Source: Asaia bogorensis (GTDB taxonomy: Bacteria; Pseudomonadota; Alphaproteobacteria; Acetobacterales; Acetobacteraceae). Taken from it: 12,057 nucleotides of DNA. Of this stretch, positions 1 through 7,479 are shown in pieces. The stretch spans positions 1-12,057 of the forward strand of contig CAMCZJ010000080.1 of the NCBI GenBank assembly GCA_945886995.1. Reading direction: 5' to 3'. Below the pieces are notes generated by a model. That model made no database searches, had not been told where the DNA came from, and saw only the letters and a list, made by a program, of their open reading frames with translations. Both the position numbers and the translations under genes were made by a program. How positions within the stretch are numbered: the first letter of the stretch is position 1; the number at the start of each line of letters is the position of its first letter.

Positions 1-771
1 ACCCCGATTGTGGTGATGAACCGCCCCGGCGCGGGCGGGGCGATTGCCGCGCAGCAAGTGGCGGGCATGGCGCCGGATGGGCTCAATCTGCTGGTCGGCG
101 GCGGGAGTGAGAGCATCGCCCTGCCAGCCTTTCGAGAACTGCCTTATGATCCCAAAAAGTCCTTCCGCGCCATTATCCGTATCACGCGCCAGCCGCTGCT
201 GATTGTGGCGCGGCGCGGTGGGCGATTCGCTGATTTGCAAAGCGTGATTGAAGCAGCCAAGCGTGCCCCCGGCGCCATTCCGCATGCCTCCTCCGGCCAG
301 GGGTCGATTTATCATGCGGTGTTTGTGTTGCTCTCACGCGCGGCGAATATTGAATTGCTGCATGTGCCCTTCACAGGCGGTGCGCCAAGCTTGCAGGCGT
401 TGATGGCGAATACGGTGGAATTGGCGGTGCTCGCCCCGGAAGAAATGGCGGGGCTTGCCAATGCCGGTGAAATCCGCCCGCTGGCGGTGGCGTCCGCTGC
501 GCGCATTCCGGGCTACCCCGATGTGCCGACGCTTCGCGAATTAGGCTTTGATGTGGTGATCGAAAACATGAAGGGGCTGAATGCGCCGGCGGGTTTGCCG
601 GACGCAATCTATACCAGCCTGCATGATCGCTTCCGCCAGGGCATGCAGGCACCGGCCTGGAAAACATTTCTGGAGCGTACCGGCGCGATGGATGGCTATC
701 TGGATGGCCCTGCCTATCAGCGCGCCATGGATGATGTGCTGGATGCGCTAAGGGCGGCGTTGGCGAGGTAG
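1..771 (+). CDS. Bug/TctC-family tripartite tricarboxylate transporter substrate-binding protein, 5' truncated by window edge
   Basis: Reading frame 1 is open from the first base and ends at TAG 769-771, giving 256 visible residues. Family members are usually about 320-330 residues, so roughly 65-70 N-terminal residues, including the export signal, lie outside the window. Visible family signatures are NRPGAGG near the start followed by APDG, a PYDPKKSFRAI segment (the usual YDPxKDFxPI), FTGGAPSLQALM, and the IRPLAVASAAR...PDVPTLRELGF block typical of Bug proteins. These are periplasmic Venus-flytrap receptors that bind carboxylates or similar small acids and deliver them to TctAB-type membrane permeases. 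No permease is visible here, so it is either an orphan receptor, which is common in this family, or its partners lie upstream. The ligand cannot be told from sequence. The gene meets the next gene tail to tail with two bases between stop codons. Confidence 0.93.
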   Translation, partial: TPIVVMNRPGAGGAIAAQQVAGMAPDGLNLLVGGGSESIALPAFRELPYDPKKSFRAIIRITRQPLLIVARRGGRFADLQSVIEAAKRAPGAIPHASSGQGSIYHAVFVLLSRAANIELLHVPFTGGAPSLQALMANTVELAVLAPEEMAGLANAGEIRPLAVASAARIPGYPDVPTLRELGFDVVIENMKGLNAPAGLPDAIYTSLHDRFRQGMQAPAWKTFLERTGAMDGYLDGPAYQRAMDDVLDALRAALAR

Positions 772-773
772 AG

Positions 774-2024
774 TTACCCCGCCGGGATCACACTATCCCC
801 AGCCCTGCCTTCCAGCACCGCATCAAACAGTTTTATCTGTTGCGGCAGGCAGATGGTGTTGAGATCATACCGTTTCAGCAAAGTCCGCCGCGCGGCCTTG
901 CGGATTGGCGCGTAGCGATCCGGATGCGCCAGCGCGTCCACCACGGTCTCGGCCAGCGCGGCGGTGTCGAAAAACGGCACCAGCAACCCGTTCACACCAT
1001 GCTCGATCACTTCCTGCACGGGCGGCGTGGCGGAGCCGATAACCAAAGCCTCGCACCCCATGGCTTCGATCATGGACCAGGACAGCACATAGGGATACGT
1101 CAGATAGACATGCGCGCGGGAGATGCGAAATAGCGCGAGCAAGGCAGCGTGCGGAATGCGCCCGGTGAAATGCAGCCGGGTCAGGTCCAGCTTGTCGCCC
1201 AATTCTTCCAGCAGATGGGTTTTCCAGGATCGGCCATCTGTGGGTTTGGCGCCATAGCCGCGCGCTTCCCCCCCCACCAGCACCACTTGCGCGCGCGGAC
1301 GGCGCGCCAGGACTTCCGGCAAGGCGCGCATGAAAACATCAAAGCCGCGATAGGGTTCCAGATTGCGTGACACGTAGGTGAGAACCTCATCACCGTGCTT
1401 GATGACGCTGCCATTCGGCAATTTCAGATGATGTGCACCATCGGGCGTGGCGACTTCGCTATCCACCCCTTCATGCACCACGGAAATCTTACGCTGGAAC
1501 ACTTCAGGAAAGCGACTGCGCTGGAAATGCGTGGGGCTCACGCCCCAATCCATGGCCTCCAACGCGGGGGTTTGCGGCAGGTTCAAAAGCCGCGTGCGGG
1601 CAGCTTGATCCAATTCCACCTTATGCGCTGGGTTGAAGCCGACATCGCCGCCGGAAGTGGTGAAATGATATTCGCAGTAATGCAGCAGCTTCGCGCGCGG
1701 GAAGACATCGGGCAGGAATATGCCTTCCCCCCAGGCCGGATGGCAGCAGATGATATCGGGGCGGAAGCCTTTGCGGCGCAGATCAACCAGTGCTCGCGCC
1801 ACGGCCTGGGCGCGGCGGATGGAAGCCTCCATGGGGCGAAGATATATGTGCGTCTTGTCGCCCGCGCCTTGCGGTTCCGGGTAGCGGATATTGGTCACGC
1901 CGGGCAGGCTGATATTCTCCTGCTCACCAAGGCCGATCACATGCGCGCCCGGACGCGCGGCGATGGCCGGCGCCAAGTGGCGATATTGGCCGGGGAAGTT
2001 CTGATGAACGAAAATCGCCTGCAC
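774..2024 (-). CDS. GT4-type glycosyltransferase (group 1 family)
   Basis: Predicted cytoplasmic or membrane-associated glycosyltransferase of the GT-B fold, 416 residues, likely transferring a sugar from a nucleotide donor during polysaccharide or glycolipid synthesis; donor and acceptor are unknown. The start chosen is GTG at 2022-2024, so the protein begins VQAIFVHQNFPGQ, matching the usual M-x-x-x-FVHQNFPGQ start of this family. An AGGA lies 12 bases upstream, and an adjacent TTG one codon earlier is an alternative. The frame stays open another 115 codons upstream, but that part is low-complexity and runs antisense into the SDR gene. The C-terminal Rossmann domain contains YVSRNLEPYRGF (about residues 217-228), VVLVGG, HFTGRIPHAALL and WSMIEAMGCEALVIGS with TPPVQEVI after it. 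The second Glu of the GT4 EX7E pair is present (about residue 320), while the first position is Tyr. It is transcribed away from the SDR gene. Confidence 0.88.
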   Translation of the reverse strand: MQAIFVHQNFPGQYRHLAPAIAARPGAHVIGLGEQENISLPGVTNIRYPEPQGAGDKTHIYLRPMEASIRRAQAVARALVDLRRKGFRPDIICCHPAWGEGIFLPDVFPRAKLLHYCEYHFTTSGGDVGFNPAHKVELDQAARTRLLNLPQTPALEAMDWGVSPTHFQRSRFPEVFQRKISVVHEGVDSEVATPDGAHHLKLPNGSVIKHGDEVLTYVSRNLEPYRGFDVFMRALPEVLARRPRAQVVLVGGEARGYGAKPTDGRSWKTHLLEELGDKLDLTRLHFTGRIPHAALLALFRISRAHVYLTYPYVLSWSMIEAMGCEALVIGSATPPVQEVIEHGVNGLLVPFFDTAALAETVVDALAHPDRYAPIRKAARRTLLKRYDLNTICLPQQIKLFDAVLEGRAGDSVIPAG

Positions 2025-2060
2025 CAAGCTGAGCCATCCTGAAGGAAAGTGAAACGACCT

Positions 2061-2087
2061 GCTAAATCGGTCATTTGCCCGATTAGC
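2061..2087. promoter_or_regulatory. Imperfect palindrome in the divergent GT4/SDR control region (candidate operator)
   Basis: GCTAAATCGG (2061-2070) and CCGATTAGC (2079-2087) are inverted repeats: nine pairs with one bulged A and an 8-base spacer. The site lies between two divergently transcribed genes, about 37 bases upstream of the glycosyltransferase start and about 83 upstream of the SDR start. That position fits an operator for a dimeric repressor, or a 5' leader hairpin of the glycosyltransferase mRNA. The function is inferred from position only; no regulator gene is adjacent. Confidence 0.4.
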
Positions 2088-2094
2088 GCAATTG

Positions 2095-2118
2095 CCCCCT
2101 TGGCGCCCCCCTTGGCGC
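2095..2118. repeat. Perfect 12-bp tandem duplication
   Basis: The unit CCCCCTTGGCGC occurs twice back to back (2095-2106 and 2107-2118), and the second copy runs into a further GCCGCGG. Each copy contains most of the self-complementary TTGGCGCC core. It lies about 50 bases upstream of the SDR start codon. It may be a duplicated regulator site or simply replication slippage in a GC-rich spacer. Confidence 0.7.
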
Positions 2119-2169
2119 CGCGGCACTAACCCCCGAGAATGGCCCCAGATCAGGAGAGAGAGACCCCCC

Positions 2170-2919
2170 ATGACATTCGATTTCACCGGCAAGAAGGTTT
2201 TGGTCGCGGGCGGCAGCCGCGGCATTGGGCGTTCCATAGCACTTGGCTTTGCCGCCGGCGGGGCCGCTGTTTCCATCTGCGCCCGCGGCGCCGCAGGGCT
2301 GGAAGCCACGCGGGCTGAGATCGCTGCCCATGGCGTCAAAGCCCATGCAATGCCCGCAGACCTTGCCAATCAGGCGCAAATCGAAGCCTGGGTGGCGGCT
2401 GCCGCTGCCGCGCTTGGGGGCGTGGATGTGCTGGTGAACAATGCCTCGGGCTTTGGCATGGCCGATACGGAAGAAGGCTGGCAGAAAAGCCTGGATGTGG
2501 ATGTGATGGCGACTGTGCGGGCCTCCCGTGCCGCGCTGCCTTTTTTGCGCGCCGCCAAGGGGTGCATTGTGAACACCACCTCCATCTCTGGCCTTGGGCC
2601 TTCGGTTCGCACGCCGGCCTATGCGGCGGTGAAGGCGCTGGTCATCAATTACACCGCATCGCAGGCGGCGGGCCTCGCCAAGGATGGCATTCGCGTGAAT
2701 GCGATTGCACCTGGTTCCATCGAATTCCCGGGCGGCATGTGGGAAGAACGCAAAACCACCGACCCCACGCTTTACGGGCGCATCCTGGCGAGCATCCCCT
2801 TCGGCCGCTACGGCACGCCCGAGGAAGTGGCCAATGCAGCGCTGTTCTTGGCTTCGCCCTTGGCGGGTTGGATCACGGGGCAGACCATTGTGGTGGATGG
2901 CGGCCAGACGCTGAGTTGA
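2170..2919 (+). CDS. SDR-family NAD(P)-dependent oxidoreductase (classical short-chain dehydrogenase/reductase)
   Basis: A 249-residue protein with the normal classical SDR length. ATG 2170 is chosen because AGGAGAG (2152-2158) lies a suitable distance upstream and because MTFDFTGKKVLVAGGSRGIG is a typical SDR start; the open frame before it lacks family signature. The cofactor motif GxxxGxG is at G14-G18-G20 and the NNAS motif at 90-93. Catalytic Ser is about 138, with Tyr151 and Lys155 in YAAVK. The NAIAPGSI loop begins at 177 and WITGQTIVVDGG closes the fold. The active-site tetrad position that is usually Asn (VNL/VNV) is Asp111 here (LDVDVMATVRA). These enzymes oxidise or reduce carbonyl/alcohol groups; the substrate is unknown. 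It appears to be a single-gene unit divergent from the glycosyltransferase and upstream of katG, with no obvious terminator between it and katG, so read-through into katG is possible. Confidence 0.92.
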   Translation: MTFDFTGKKVLVAGGSRGIGRSIALGFAAGGAAVSICARGAAGLEATRAEIAAHGVKAHAMPADLANQAQIEAWVAAAAAALGGVDVLVNNASGFGMADTEEGWQKSLDVDVMATVRASRAALPFLRAAKGCIVNTTSISGLGPSVRTPAYAAVKALVINYTASQAAGLAKDGIRVNAIAPGSIEFPGGMWEERKTTDPTLYGRILASIPFGRYGTPEEVANAALFLASPLAGWITGQTIVVDGGQTLS

Positions 2920-2961
2920 GGGATGATCCATCGCGTGAATTAAAAACTTCAAAATTATGAG

Positions 2962-2990
2962 TTGGACAGCTTGCCGGGGCTGGCTTAGTC
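2962..2990 (+). promoter_or_regulatory. Weak candidate promoter upstream of katG
   Basis: TTGGAC (2962-2967) and TTAGTC (2985-2990) are separated by 17 bases and follow an AT-rich stretch (about 2937-2960) in an otherwise GC-rich gap. The -35 match is fair and the -10 match is poor (about three of six). I could not recognise an OxyR or Fur/PerR operator by eye. The remaining gap between the SDR and katG genes shows no coding sequence. Confidence 0.2.
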
Positions 2991-3046
2991 ACTCCGGTAG
3001 AGTGCCAGAGGGGTCTGTGAAGGGCTGCCTCAGGTGCCATATCAGC

Positions 3047-3063
3047 GGGGCGGGCTTCGCCCC
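3047..3063 (+). other. GC hairpin in the katG 5' leader
   Basis: GGGGCG (3047-3052) and CGCCCC (3058-3063) form a perfect 6-bp stem with the 5-base loop GGCTT, ending 17 bases before the katG ribosome-binding site. There is no T-tract, so it is not a simple terminator. It could stabilise the mRNA or modulate translation; that is inference. Confidence 0.4.
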
Positions 3064-3090
3064 CGATCATAGCCAGTAGCGGAGAGAGAC

Positions 3091-5295
3091 ATGGACACGA
3101 ACCAAAGCATGGGCAAATGCCCGGTGATGCATGGCAAGCCCACCGCGGCGCGCTTCAGCACACGCGCCAATAATGATTGGTGGCCCAATCAGTTGAACCT
3201 GCGCATCCTGAGCCAGCAATCTGCCAAATCCAACCCGATGGATGCGGGCTTCAGCTATGCCGAAGCGTTCAAGAAGCTCGATCTTGCGGCGCTGAAGAAG
3301 GATATTTTTGGGCTGATGACCGTGTCGCAGCCCTGGTGGCCGGCGGATTACGGGCATTATGGGCCCTTCTTTGTGCGCATGGCCTGGCATGCCGCCGGCA
3401 CCTATCGCACCGCTGATGGTCGGGGTGGCGCTTCCAATGGCGCGCATCGCTTCGCGCCGGAAAACTCCTGGCCGGATAACGGCAATCTGGATAAGGCGCG
3501 CCGCCTGCTGTGGCCGGTGAAGCAGAAATACGGCAACAAGATTTCCTGGGCCGATATGTTCATCCTGGCCGGCAATTGCGCCATTGAATCCATGGGCCTG
3601 AAGCCGTTTGGCTTTGGCGGTGGGCGCGTGGATATCTGGGAACCTGAACAGGACATCTACTGGGGCACTGAAGAAACCTGGCTGGATGACAAGCGCTATA
3701 CGGGTGACCGCATTCTGGAAAACCCGCTGGCTGCCGTGCAGATGGGCCTGATTTACGTCAATCCCGAAGGCCCGAATGGCAAGCCGGACCCGCTCGCCTC
3801 TGGCCGCGACATTCGCGAAACCTTTGCGCGCATGGCGATGAATGATGAGGAAACCGTGGCCCTGGTGGCCGGCGGCCATACCTTCGGCAAGTGCCATGGC
3901 GCCGGCCCCGCGAGCAATGTGGGCCCGGAGCCGGAAGCGGCGCCGATGGAACAGATGGGCTTTGGTTGGAAGAACAGCTTCGGCACCGGCATGGGTGGAG
4001 ATGCGATTACCAGCGGCATCGAAGGCGCTTGGACCACCAACCCGACGAAGTGGGACAATAACTATTTTGAGAACCTGATGAACCATGATTGGGTGCTGAC
4101 GAAAAGCCCCGCTGGCGCGCATCAGTGGATCCCCGCCAACGGCGCGCTCGCTGATGCTGTGCCGGATGCGCATGACCCCACCAAGCGCCATGCGCCAATC
4201 ATGACCACGGCGGATATGGCGATGAAGCTCGATCCCGCTTATGGCCCGATTTCGCGCCGCTTCCTGGCCAATCCGGATCAATTCGCTGATGCCTTCGCGC
4301 GCGCCTGGTTCAAGCTGACGCATCGCGATATGGGGCCGAAGGTGCGCTACCTTGGCACGGATGTGCCGAAGGAAGAGCTGATTTGGCAGGATCCGGTGCC
4401 GGCGGTTGCGCATAAGCTTGTGGACGCCGCTGACATTGCAGCGCTGAAGGCGCAAATCCTAGCCACCGGCTTGGCGGTTTCCGAATTGGTGGCAACGGCT
4501 TGGGCTTCCGCTTCCACCTATCGTGGTTCGGATCGTCGTGGTGGCGCCAATGGTGCGCGCATTCGTTTGGCACCTCAGAAGGATTGGGAAGCCAATCAGC
4601 CGGGGCAGCTTGCGAAGGTGCTGGCGGCGCTGGAAGGCGTGCAAAAGGCGTTCAACGCTTCCGCCGCTGGTGGCAAGCAGGTCTCGCTCGCGGACCTGAT
4701 TGTGCTGGGTGGCGGTGCCGCGATTGAAGCGGCGGCGAAGGCTGCCGGCCATGCGGTGACGGTGCCCTTCACCCCGGGCCGCACCGATGCCACGTCTGCG
4801 CAGACCGATGCGGAAAGCTTCTCGGTGCTGGAGCCGGAAGCCGATGGTTTCCGCAATTACCGTAAGCTTGCCTATAAGGTGAAGGCGGAAGAACAGCTGG
4901 TGGACAAGGCGCAGCTGCTGACGCTGACCGCGCCGGAAATGACCGTGCTGGTGGGCGGTATGCGCGCGCTGAATGCCAATGTTGGCCAGGCGCAGCATGG
5001 TGTTTTCACCAAGCGTCCGGGCCAGCTGACGAATGACTTCTTCGTCAATGTGCTGGACATGGCCACCGTGTGGAAGCCTGTGTCTGACTCGGCTGACATG
5101 TTCGAAGGCCGTGACCGCGCCAGCGGCAATGTGAAATGGACCGCGACGCGTGTGGACCTGGTGTTCGGTTCCAACAGCGAATTGCGCGCCTTGTCCGAAG
5201 TTTACGCGCAGGACGACAATCAGGCGAAGTTCGTGAGCGATTTCGTGACCGCCTGGAACAAGGTGATGATGCTGGATCGCTTCGACCTCGGCTGA
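3091..5295 (+). CDS. katG: Catalase-peroxidase KatG
   Basis: Bifunctional heme enzyme that dismutates hydrogen peroxide and has broad peroxidase activity. At 734 residues it is full length, with the usual duplicated two-domain architecture (active N-terminal domain about 1-415, inactive C-terminal domain after that). ATG 3091 follows GGAGAG at 3081-3086. Distal heme residues are Arg96, Trp99 and His100 in VRMAWHAAGTYR. Tyr222 (GLIYVNPEGPNG) and Met248 (ARMAM) complete the Met-Tyr-Trp adduct that gives KatG its catalase activity. The proximal ligand is His263 in GGHTFGK, with Trp321 (PTKWDN) and Asp381 behind it, and the mobile arginine is about Arg419. All key residues are present, so the enzyme should be active. 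No signal peptide is seen, so it is cytoplasmic. It is followed by its own terminator. No oxyR gene is adjacent within the window. Confidence 0.99.
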   Translation: MDTNQSMGKCPVMHGKPTAARFSTRANNDWWPNQLNLRILSQQSAKSNPMDAGFSYAEAFKKLDLAALKKDIFGLMTVSQPWWPADYGHYGPFFVRMAWHAAGTYRTADGRGGASNGAHRFAPENSWPDNGNLDKARRLLWPVKQKYGNKISWADMFILAGNCAIESMGLKPFGFGGGRVDIWEPEQDIYWGTEETWLDDKRYTGDRILENPLAAVQMGLIYVNPEGPNGKPDPLASGRDIRETFARMAMNDEETVALVAGGHTFGKCHGAGPASNVGPEPEAAPMEQMGFGWKNSFGTGMGGDAITSGIEGAWTTNPTKWDNNYFENLMNHDWVLTKSPAGAHQWIPANGALADAVPDAHDPTKRHAPIMTTADMAMKLDPAYGPISRRFLANPDQFADAFARAWFKLTHRDMGPKVRYLGTDVPKEELIWQDPVPAVAHKLVDAADIAALKAQILATGLAVSELVATAWASASTYRGSDRRGGANGARIRLAPQKDWEANQPGQLAKVLAALEGVQKAFNASAAGGKQVSLADLIVLGGGAAIEAAAKAAGHAVTVPFTPGRTDATSAQTDAESFSVLEPEADGFRNYRKLAYKVKAEEQLVDKAQLLTLTAPEMTVLVGGMRALNANVGQAQHGVFTKRPGQLTNDFFVNVLDMATVWKPVSDSADMFEGRDRASGNVKWTATRVDLVFGSNSELRALSEVYAQDDNQAKFVSDFVTAWNKVMMLDRFDLG

Positions 5296-5320
5296 GGTTG
5301 GGTTCCAGCACGCATTGAAG

Positions 5321-5353
5321 GGGCGCTGGCGCAAGCTGGCGCCCTTTTCTTTT
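5321..5353 (+). terminator. Rho-independent terminator of katG
   Basis: GGGCGC (5321-5326) pairs with GCGCCC (5339-5344). Inside, TGGC pairs with GCTG through two wobble pairs and closes on the tetraloop GCAA, giving a 10-bp stem. A T-rich tract, TTTTCTTTT (5345-5353), follows immediately. The structure lies 25 bases after the katG stop and separates katG from the downstream operon. Confidence 0.9.
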
Positions 5354-5427
5354 GCCGCCCATGGGCTGACCTTTTCACCTTTGCGGGTTAATGCGATGAA
5401 GCGCACATAAATCTGGAGGATACATCA

Positions 5428-6759
5428 ATGGCGCGTTTCGACCTGGCCCTGAAGGGCGGCGATTGTGTGATGCCTTGGGGGGTGGTGCGTGCCGATATCG
5501 GCATCCGCGCCGGGCGCATCGCCGCCATTGGTGACCTGACCCAGGCCGAAGCGGCTGAAGTGGTGGATTGCAAGGGGCTGCATGTGCTGCCCGGGTTGAT
5601 TGACCCGCATGTGCATTTGCGTGATCCCGGCGACCCCAAGGTGGAAACCATGGAAACCGGCACGCGCGCTGCCGTGCTGGGCGGCCTGGCGGCGGTGTTT
5701 GACATGCCAAATACCACGCCTTCCATCACCAATACGGAAAGGCTGAATGCCAAGCGCGACTTCGTGGGCGGCCATGCCTGGTGCGATATCGGGATTTATG
5801 TTGGCGGCACCAAGGCGAATATTGCAGAACTCGCGGCGCTTGAACTGGAACCCAATGTCTGCGCCATCAAGATTTTCGCGGGTTCGTCCACCGGTGATTT
5901 GCTGGTGGAAGATGATGAAAGCCTGGAAGCGGTGATGCGTTCTGGCCGTCGTGCCATTTGCTATCATTCGGAAGATGAATATCGGCTGCAATCGCGCAAG
6001 CCCATGTTCACGCCGGGTATGGCGCATATCAACCATCAGGAATGGCGCGATGTGGAAACCGCGATGCTCGGTACACGGCGGCTGATGGCGCTCGCCCGCA
6101 AGACCGGGCGGCGCGCGCATATCCTGCATGTCTCAACCGCTGAGGAATTGGCCTATCTTGCGGATTACCGAGATGTGGCAAGCTGCGAAGTGCTGCTGAA
6201 CCATCTGACGCAAACTGATGAAGCCTATGGCCGCCTGGGTGGCTATGCGGTGATGAACCCGCCCATCCGCGGCGCGCGGCATTTGGAAGCGGCGTGGAAG
6301 GCTGTGGCAGATGGCACGGTGGATTGCGTGGGATCAGACCATGCGCCGCATGCGCGCGCTGCCAAGGAACGCCCCTGGCCGGATACGGCGGCGGGGCTCA
6401 CGGGTATTCAAACCATTGTGCCGCTGATGCTGGATCATGTCAGTGCTGGTCGGCTTTCCTTGCCTCGCCTTGCAGATTTGATGTGCGCGGGCCCGGCGCG
6501 GGTTTATGGCGCGAAGACCAAGGGGCGGCTGGCGGTTGGCATGGATGGTGACGTGACGGTGGTGGATATGAAGCAAACCCGCACCATTGAAGATAGCTGG
6601 ATTGTCTCCCCCTGTGGTTGGACGCCTTTCGCCGGGCATCGCTGCAGCGGTTGGCCGGTGATGACGGTGGTGCGTGGCCATATCGCCATGCGCGATGACC
6701 AGGTGCAGGGTGCGCCGCAAGGCCGGCCCGTGGAATTCATTGACACACGGCGCGCTTGA
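5428..6759 (+). CDS. pyrC: Dihydroorotase-type cyclic amidohydrolase (PyrC/COG0044)
   Basis: 443 residues, a full-length member of the metal-dependent amidohydrolase superfamily, closest from memory to the roughly 444-residue alphaproteobacterial dihydroorotases. Dihydroorotase reversibly closes carbamoyl-aspartate to dihydroorotate, the third step of pyrimidine synthesis, in the cytoplasm. ATG 5428 follows GGAGGA at 5415-5420. Metal-site residues visible are His61 and His63 with substrate Arg65 (DPHVHLRDPG), candidate carboxylated Lys148 (AIKIFAGSSTGDLL), His180 (CYHSEDEYR), His234 (HILHVSTAEE) and Asp304 (GSDHAPH). The MNPPIR block typical of dihydroorotases is at 276-281. It is the first gene of a three-gene unit with a nitroreductase and another amidohydrolase. 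That is not a pyrimidine operon, so a related activity such as hydantoinase or another cyclic imide hydrolase remains possible. Confidence 0.85.
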   Translation: MARFDLALKGGDCVMPWGVVRADIGIRAGRIAAIGDLTQAEAAEVVDCKGLHVLPGLIDPHVHLRDPGDPKVETMETGTRAAVLGGLAAVFDMPNTTPSITNTERLNAKRDFVGGHAWCDIGIYVGGTKANIAELAALELEPNVCAIKIFAGSSTGDLLVEDDESLEAVMRSGRRAICYHSEDEYRLQSRKPMFTPGMAHINHQEWRDVETAMLGTRRLMALARKTGRRAHILHVSTAEELAYLADYRDVASCEVLLNHLTQTDEAYGRLGGYAVMNPPIRGARHLEAAWKAVADGTVDCVGSDHAPHARAAKERPWPDTAAGLTGIQTIVPLMLDHVSAGRLSLPRLADLMCAGPARVYGAKTKGRLAVGMDGDVTVVDMKQTRTIEDSWIVSPCGWTPFAGHRCSGWPVMTVVRGHIAMRDDQVQGAPQGRPVEFIDTRRA

Positions 6760-7454
6760 TGCCCCACAGGGCGTCTCAGGCAGCGGTGGAATCGGCGATC
6801 ACCTCGCGCCGTTCCATCCGCGCCTTTTTGGCAAAGCCCGTGCCGCAGGCGGATGTTGAACATTTGCTGGATATCGCGGCGCGCGCCCCTTCCGGCAGCA
6901 ATATCCAGCCCTGGAAGGTGCATGCGCTGACCGGCGCGCCGCTGAAGCGCTTATGCGATGCGCTGATGGCGGAACATGAAACGGGCATCACGCCGGAATC
7001 GGAATATCAATATTATCCGCGCAAGTTTTTCGAACCCTTCCATAGCCGGCGACGCAAGGTTGGTTGGGACCTTTATGCGTTGCTGGGAATTGCGAAGGGC
7101 GAGACTGAACGCATGCGCGCGCAGCATGGGCGCAACTTGATTTTCTTTGGCGCGCCCGTTGGGTTGATCTTCACCATCCATCGCGATCTGGAACAGGGTT
7201 CTTGGCTGGATTACGGCATGTTCTTGCAGAATGTGATGGTGGCAGCGCGCGGCATGGGGCTGGATACCTGCCCGCAAGCGGCCTTCATGCCCTATCACCG
7301 CACCATCCAAACCATGCTGGAAATCCCGCCCGAGGAAATGTTGGTCTGTGGCATGGCGCTTGGCTATGCCGACCCCGCTGCGGTGGAAAATAGCCTGGAG
7401 ACGGAACGCGCCCCGGCGCGGGATTTTGCGCGTTTCGTGGGTTGGGTTGAATAA
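6759..7454 (+). CDS. Nitroreductase-family FMN-dependent oxidoreductase
   Basis: 231 residues from ATG 6759, whose A is the last base of the preceding gene's TGA (TGATG), indicating translational coupling. A TTG three bases earlier is a less likely start. FMN-binding signatures are SRRSIRAF (residues 16-23), PSGSNIQPW (44-52), GAPVGLIFTIHR (131-142), a long helix WLDYGMFLQNVMVAARGMGLDTCPQ (from 149) and the C-terminal VCGMALGYADP. The family reduces nitro groups, quinones, flavins or enones with NAD(P)H and works as a dimer in the cytoplasm; the substrate cannot be inferred. The length is at the long end of the family because of an insert rich in Tyr/Arg/Phe at about 80-105 (SEYQYYPRKFFEPFHSRRRK), where substrate-specificity loops often lie. 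The gene sits between two amidohydrolases, probably as one mRNA. Confidence 0.93.
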   Translation: MPHRASQAAVESAITSRRSIRAFLAKPVPQADVEHLLDIAARAPSGSNIQPWKVHALTGAPLKRLCDALMAEHETGITPESEYQYYPRKFFEPFHSRRRKVGWDLYALLGIAKGETERMRAQHGRNLIFFGAPVGLIFTIHRDLEQGSWLDYGMFLQNVMVAARGMGLDTCPQAAFMPYHRTIQTMLEIPPEEMLVCGMALGYADPAAVENSLETERAPARDFARFVGWVE

Positions 7455-7479
7455 TCTTGGTCTTGAAAGGGGAAACACA

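Noticed and set aside
1395..2042. A 215-codon + strand frame opposite the glycosyltransferase
   Set aside because: It is a shadow ORF with no domain signature, opposite a clear GT4 gene.
2025..2369. 115-residue N-terminal extension of the glycosyltransferase frame
   Set aside because: It runs antisense into the SDR gene, lacks family similarity, and the family's usual start (xxxxFVHQNFPGQ) is at GTG 2022-2024.
2083..2952. A 289-codon open frame antisense to the SDR gene
   Set aside because: It has no recognisable motifs, and the SDR gene on the other strand has all family motifs and a good ribosome-binding site.
3067..4455. A 462-codon open frame antisense to katG
   Set aside because: It mirrors katG codon positions, is His/Arg/Gly-rich without domain signatures, and the sense strand carries an unambiguous full-length KatG.
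4459..5406. A 315-codon open frame antisense to the katG 3' end
   Set aside because: It is a GC-bias shadow of katG with low-complexity composition, and it runs across the katG terminator.
5354..5427. Promoter for the dihydroorotase operon
   Set aside because: I tried CTGACC, TTGCGG and CATAAA as boxes but no pair had both acceptable match and spacing, so no site is called.
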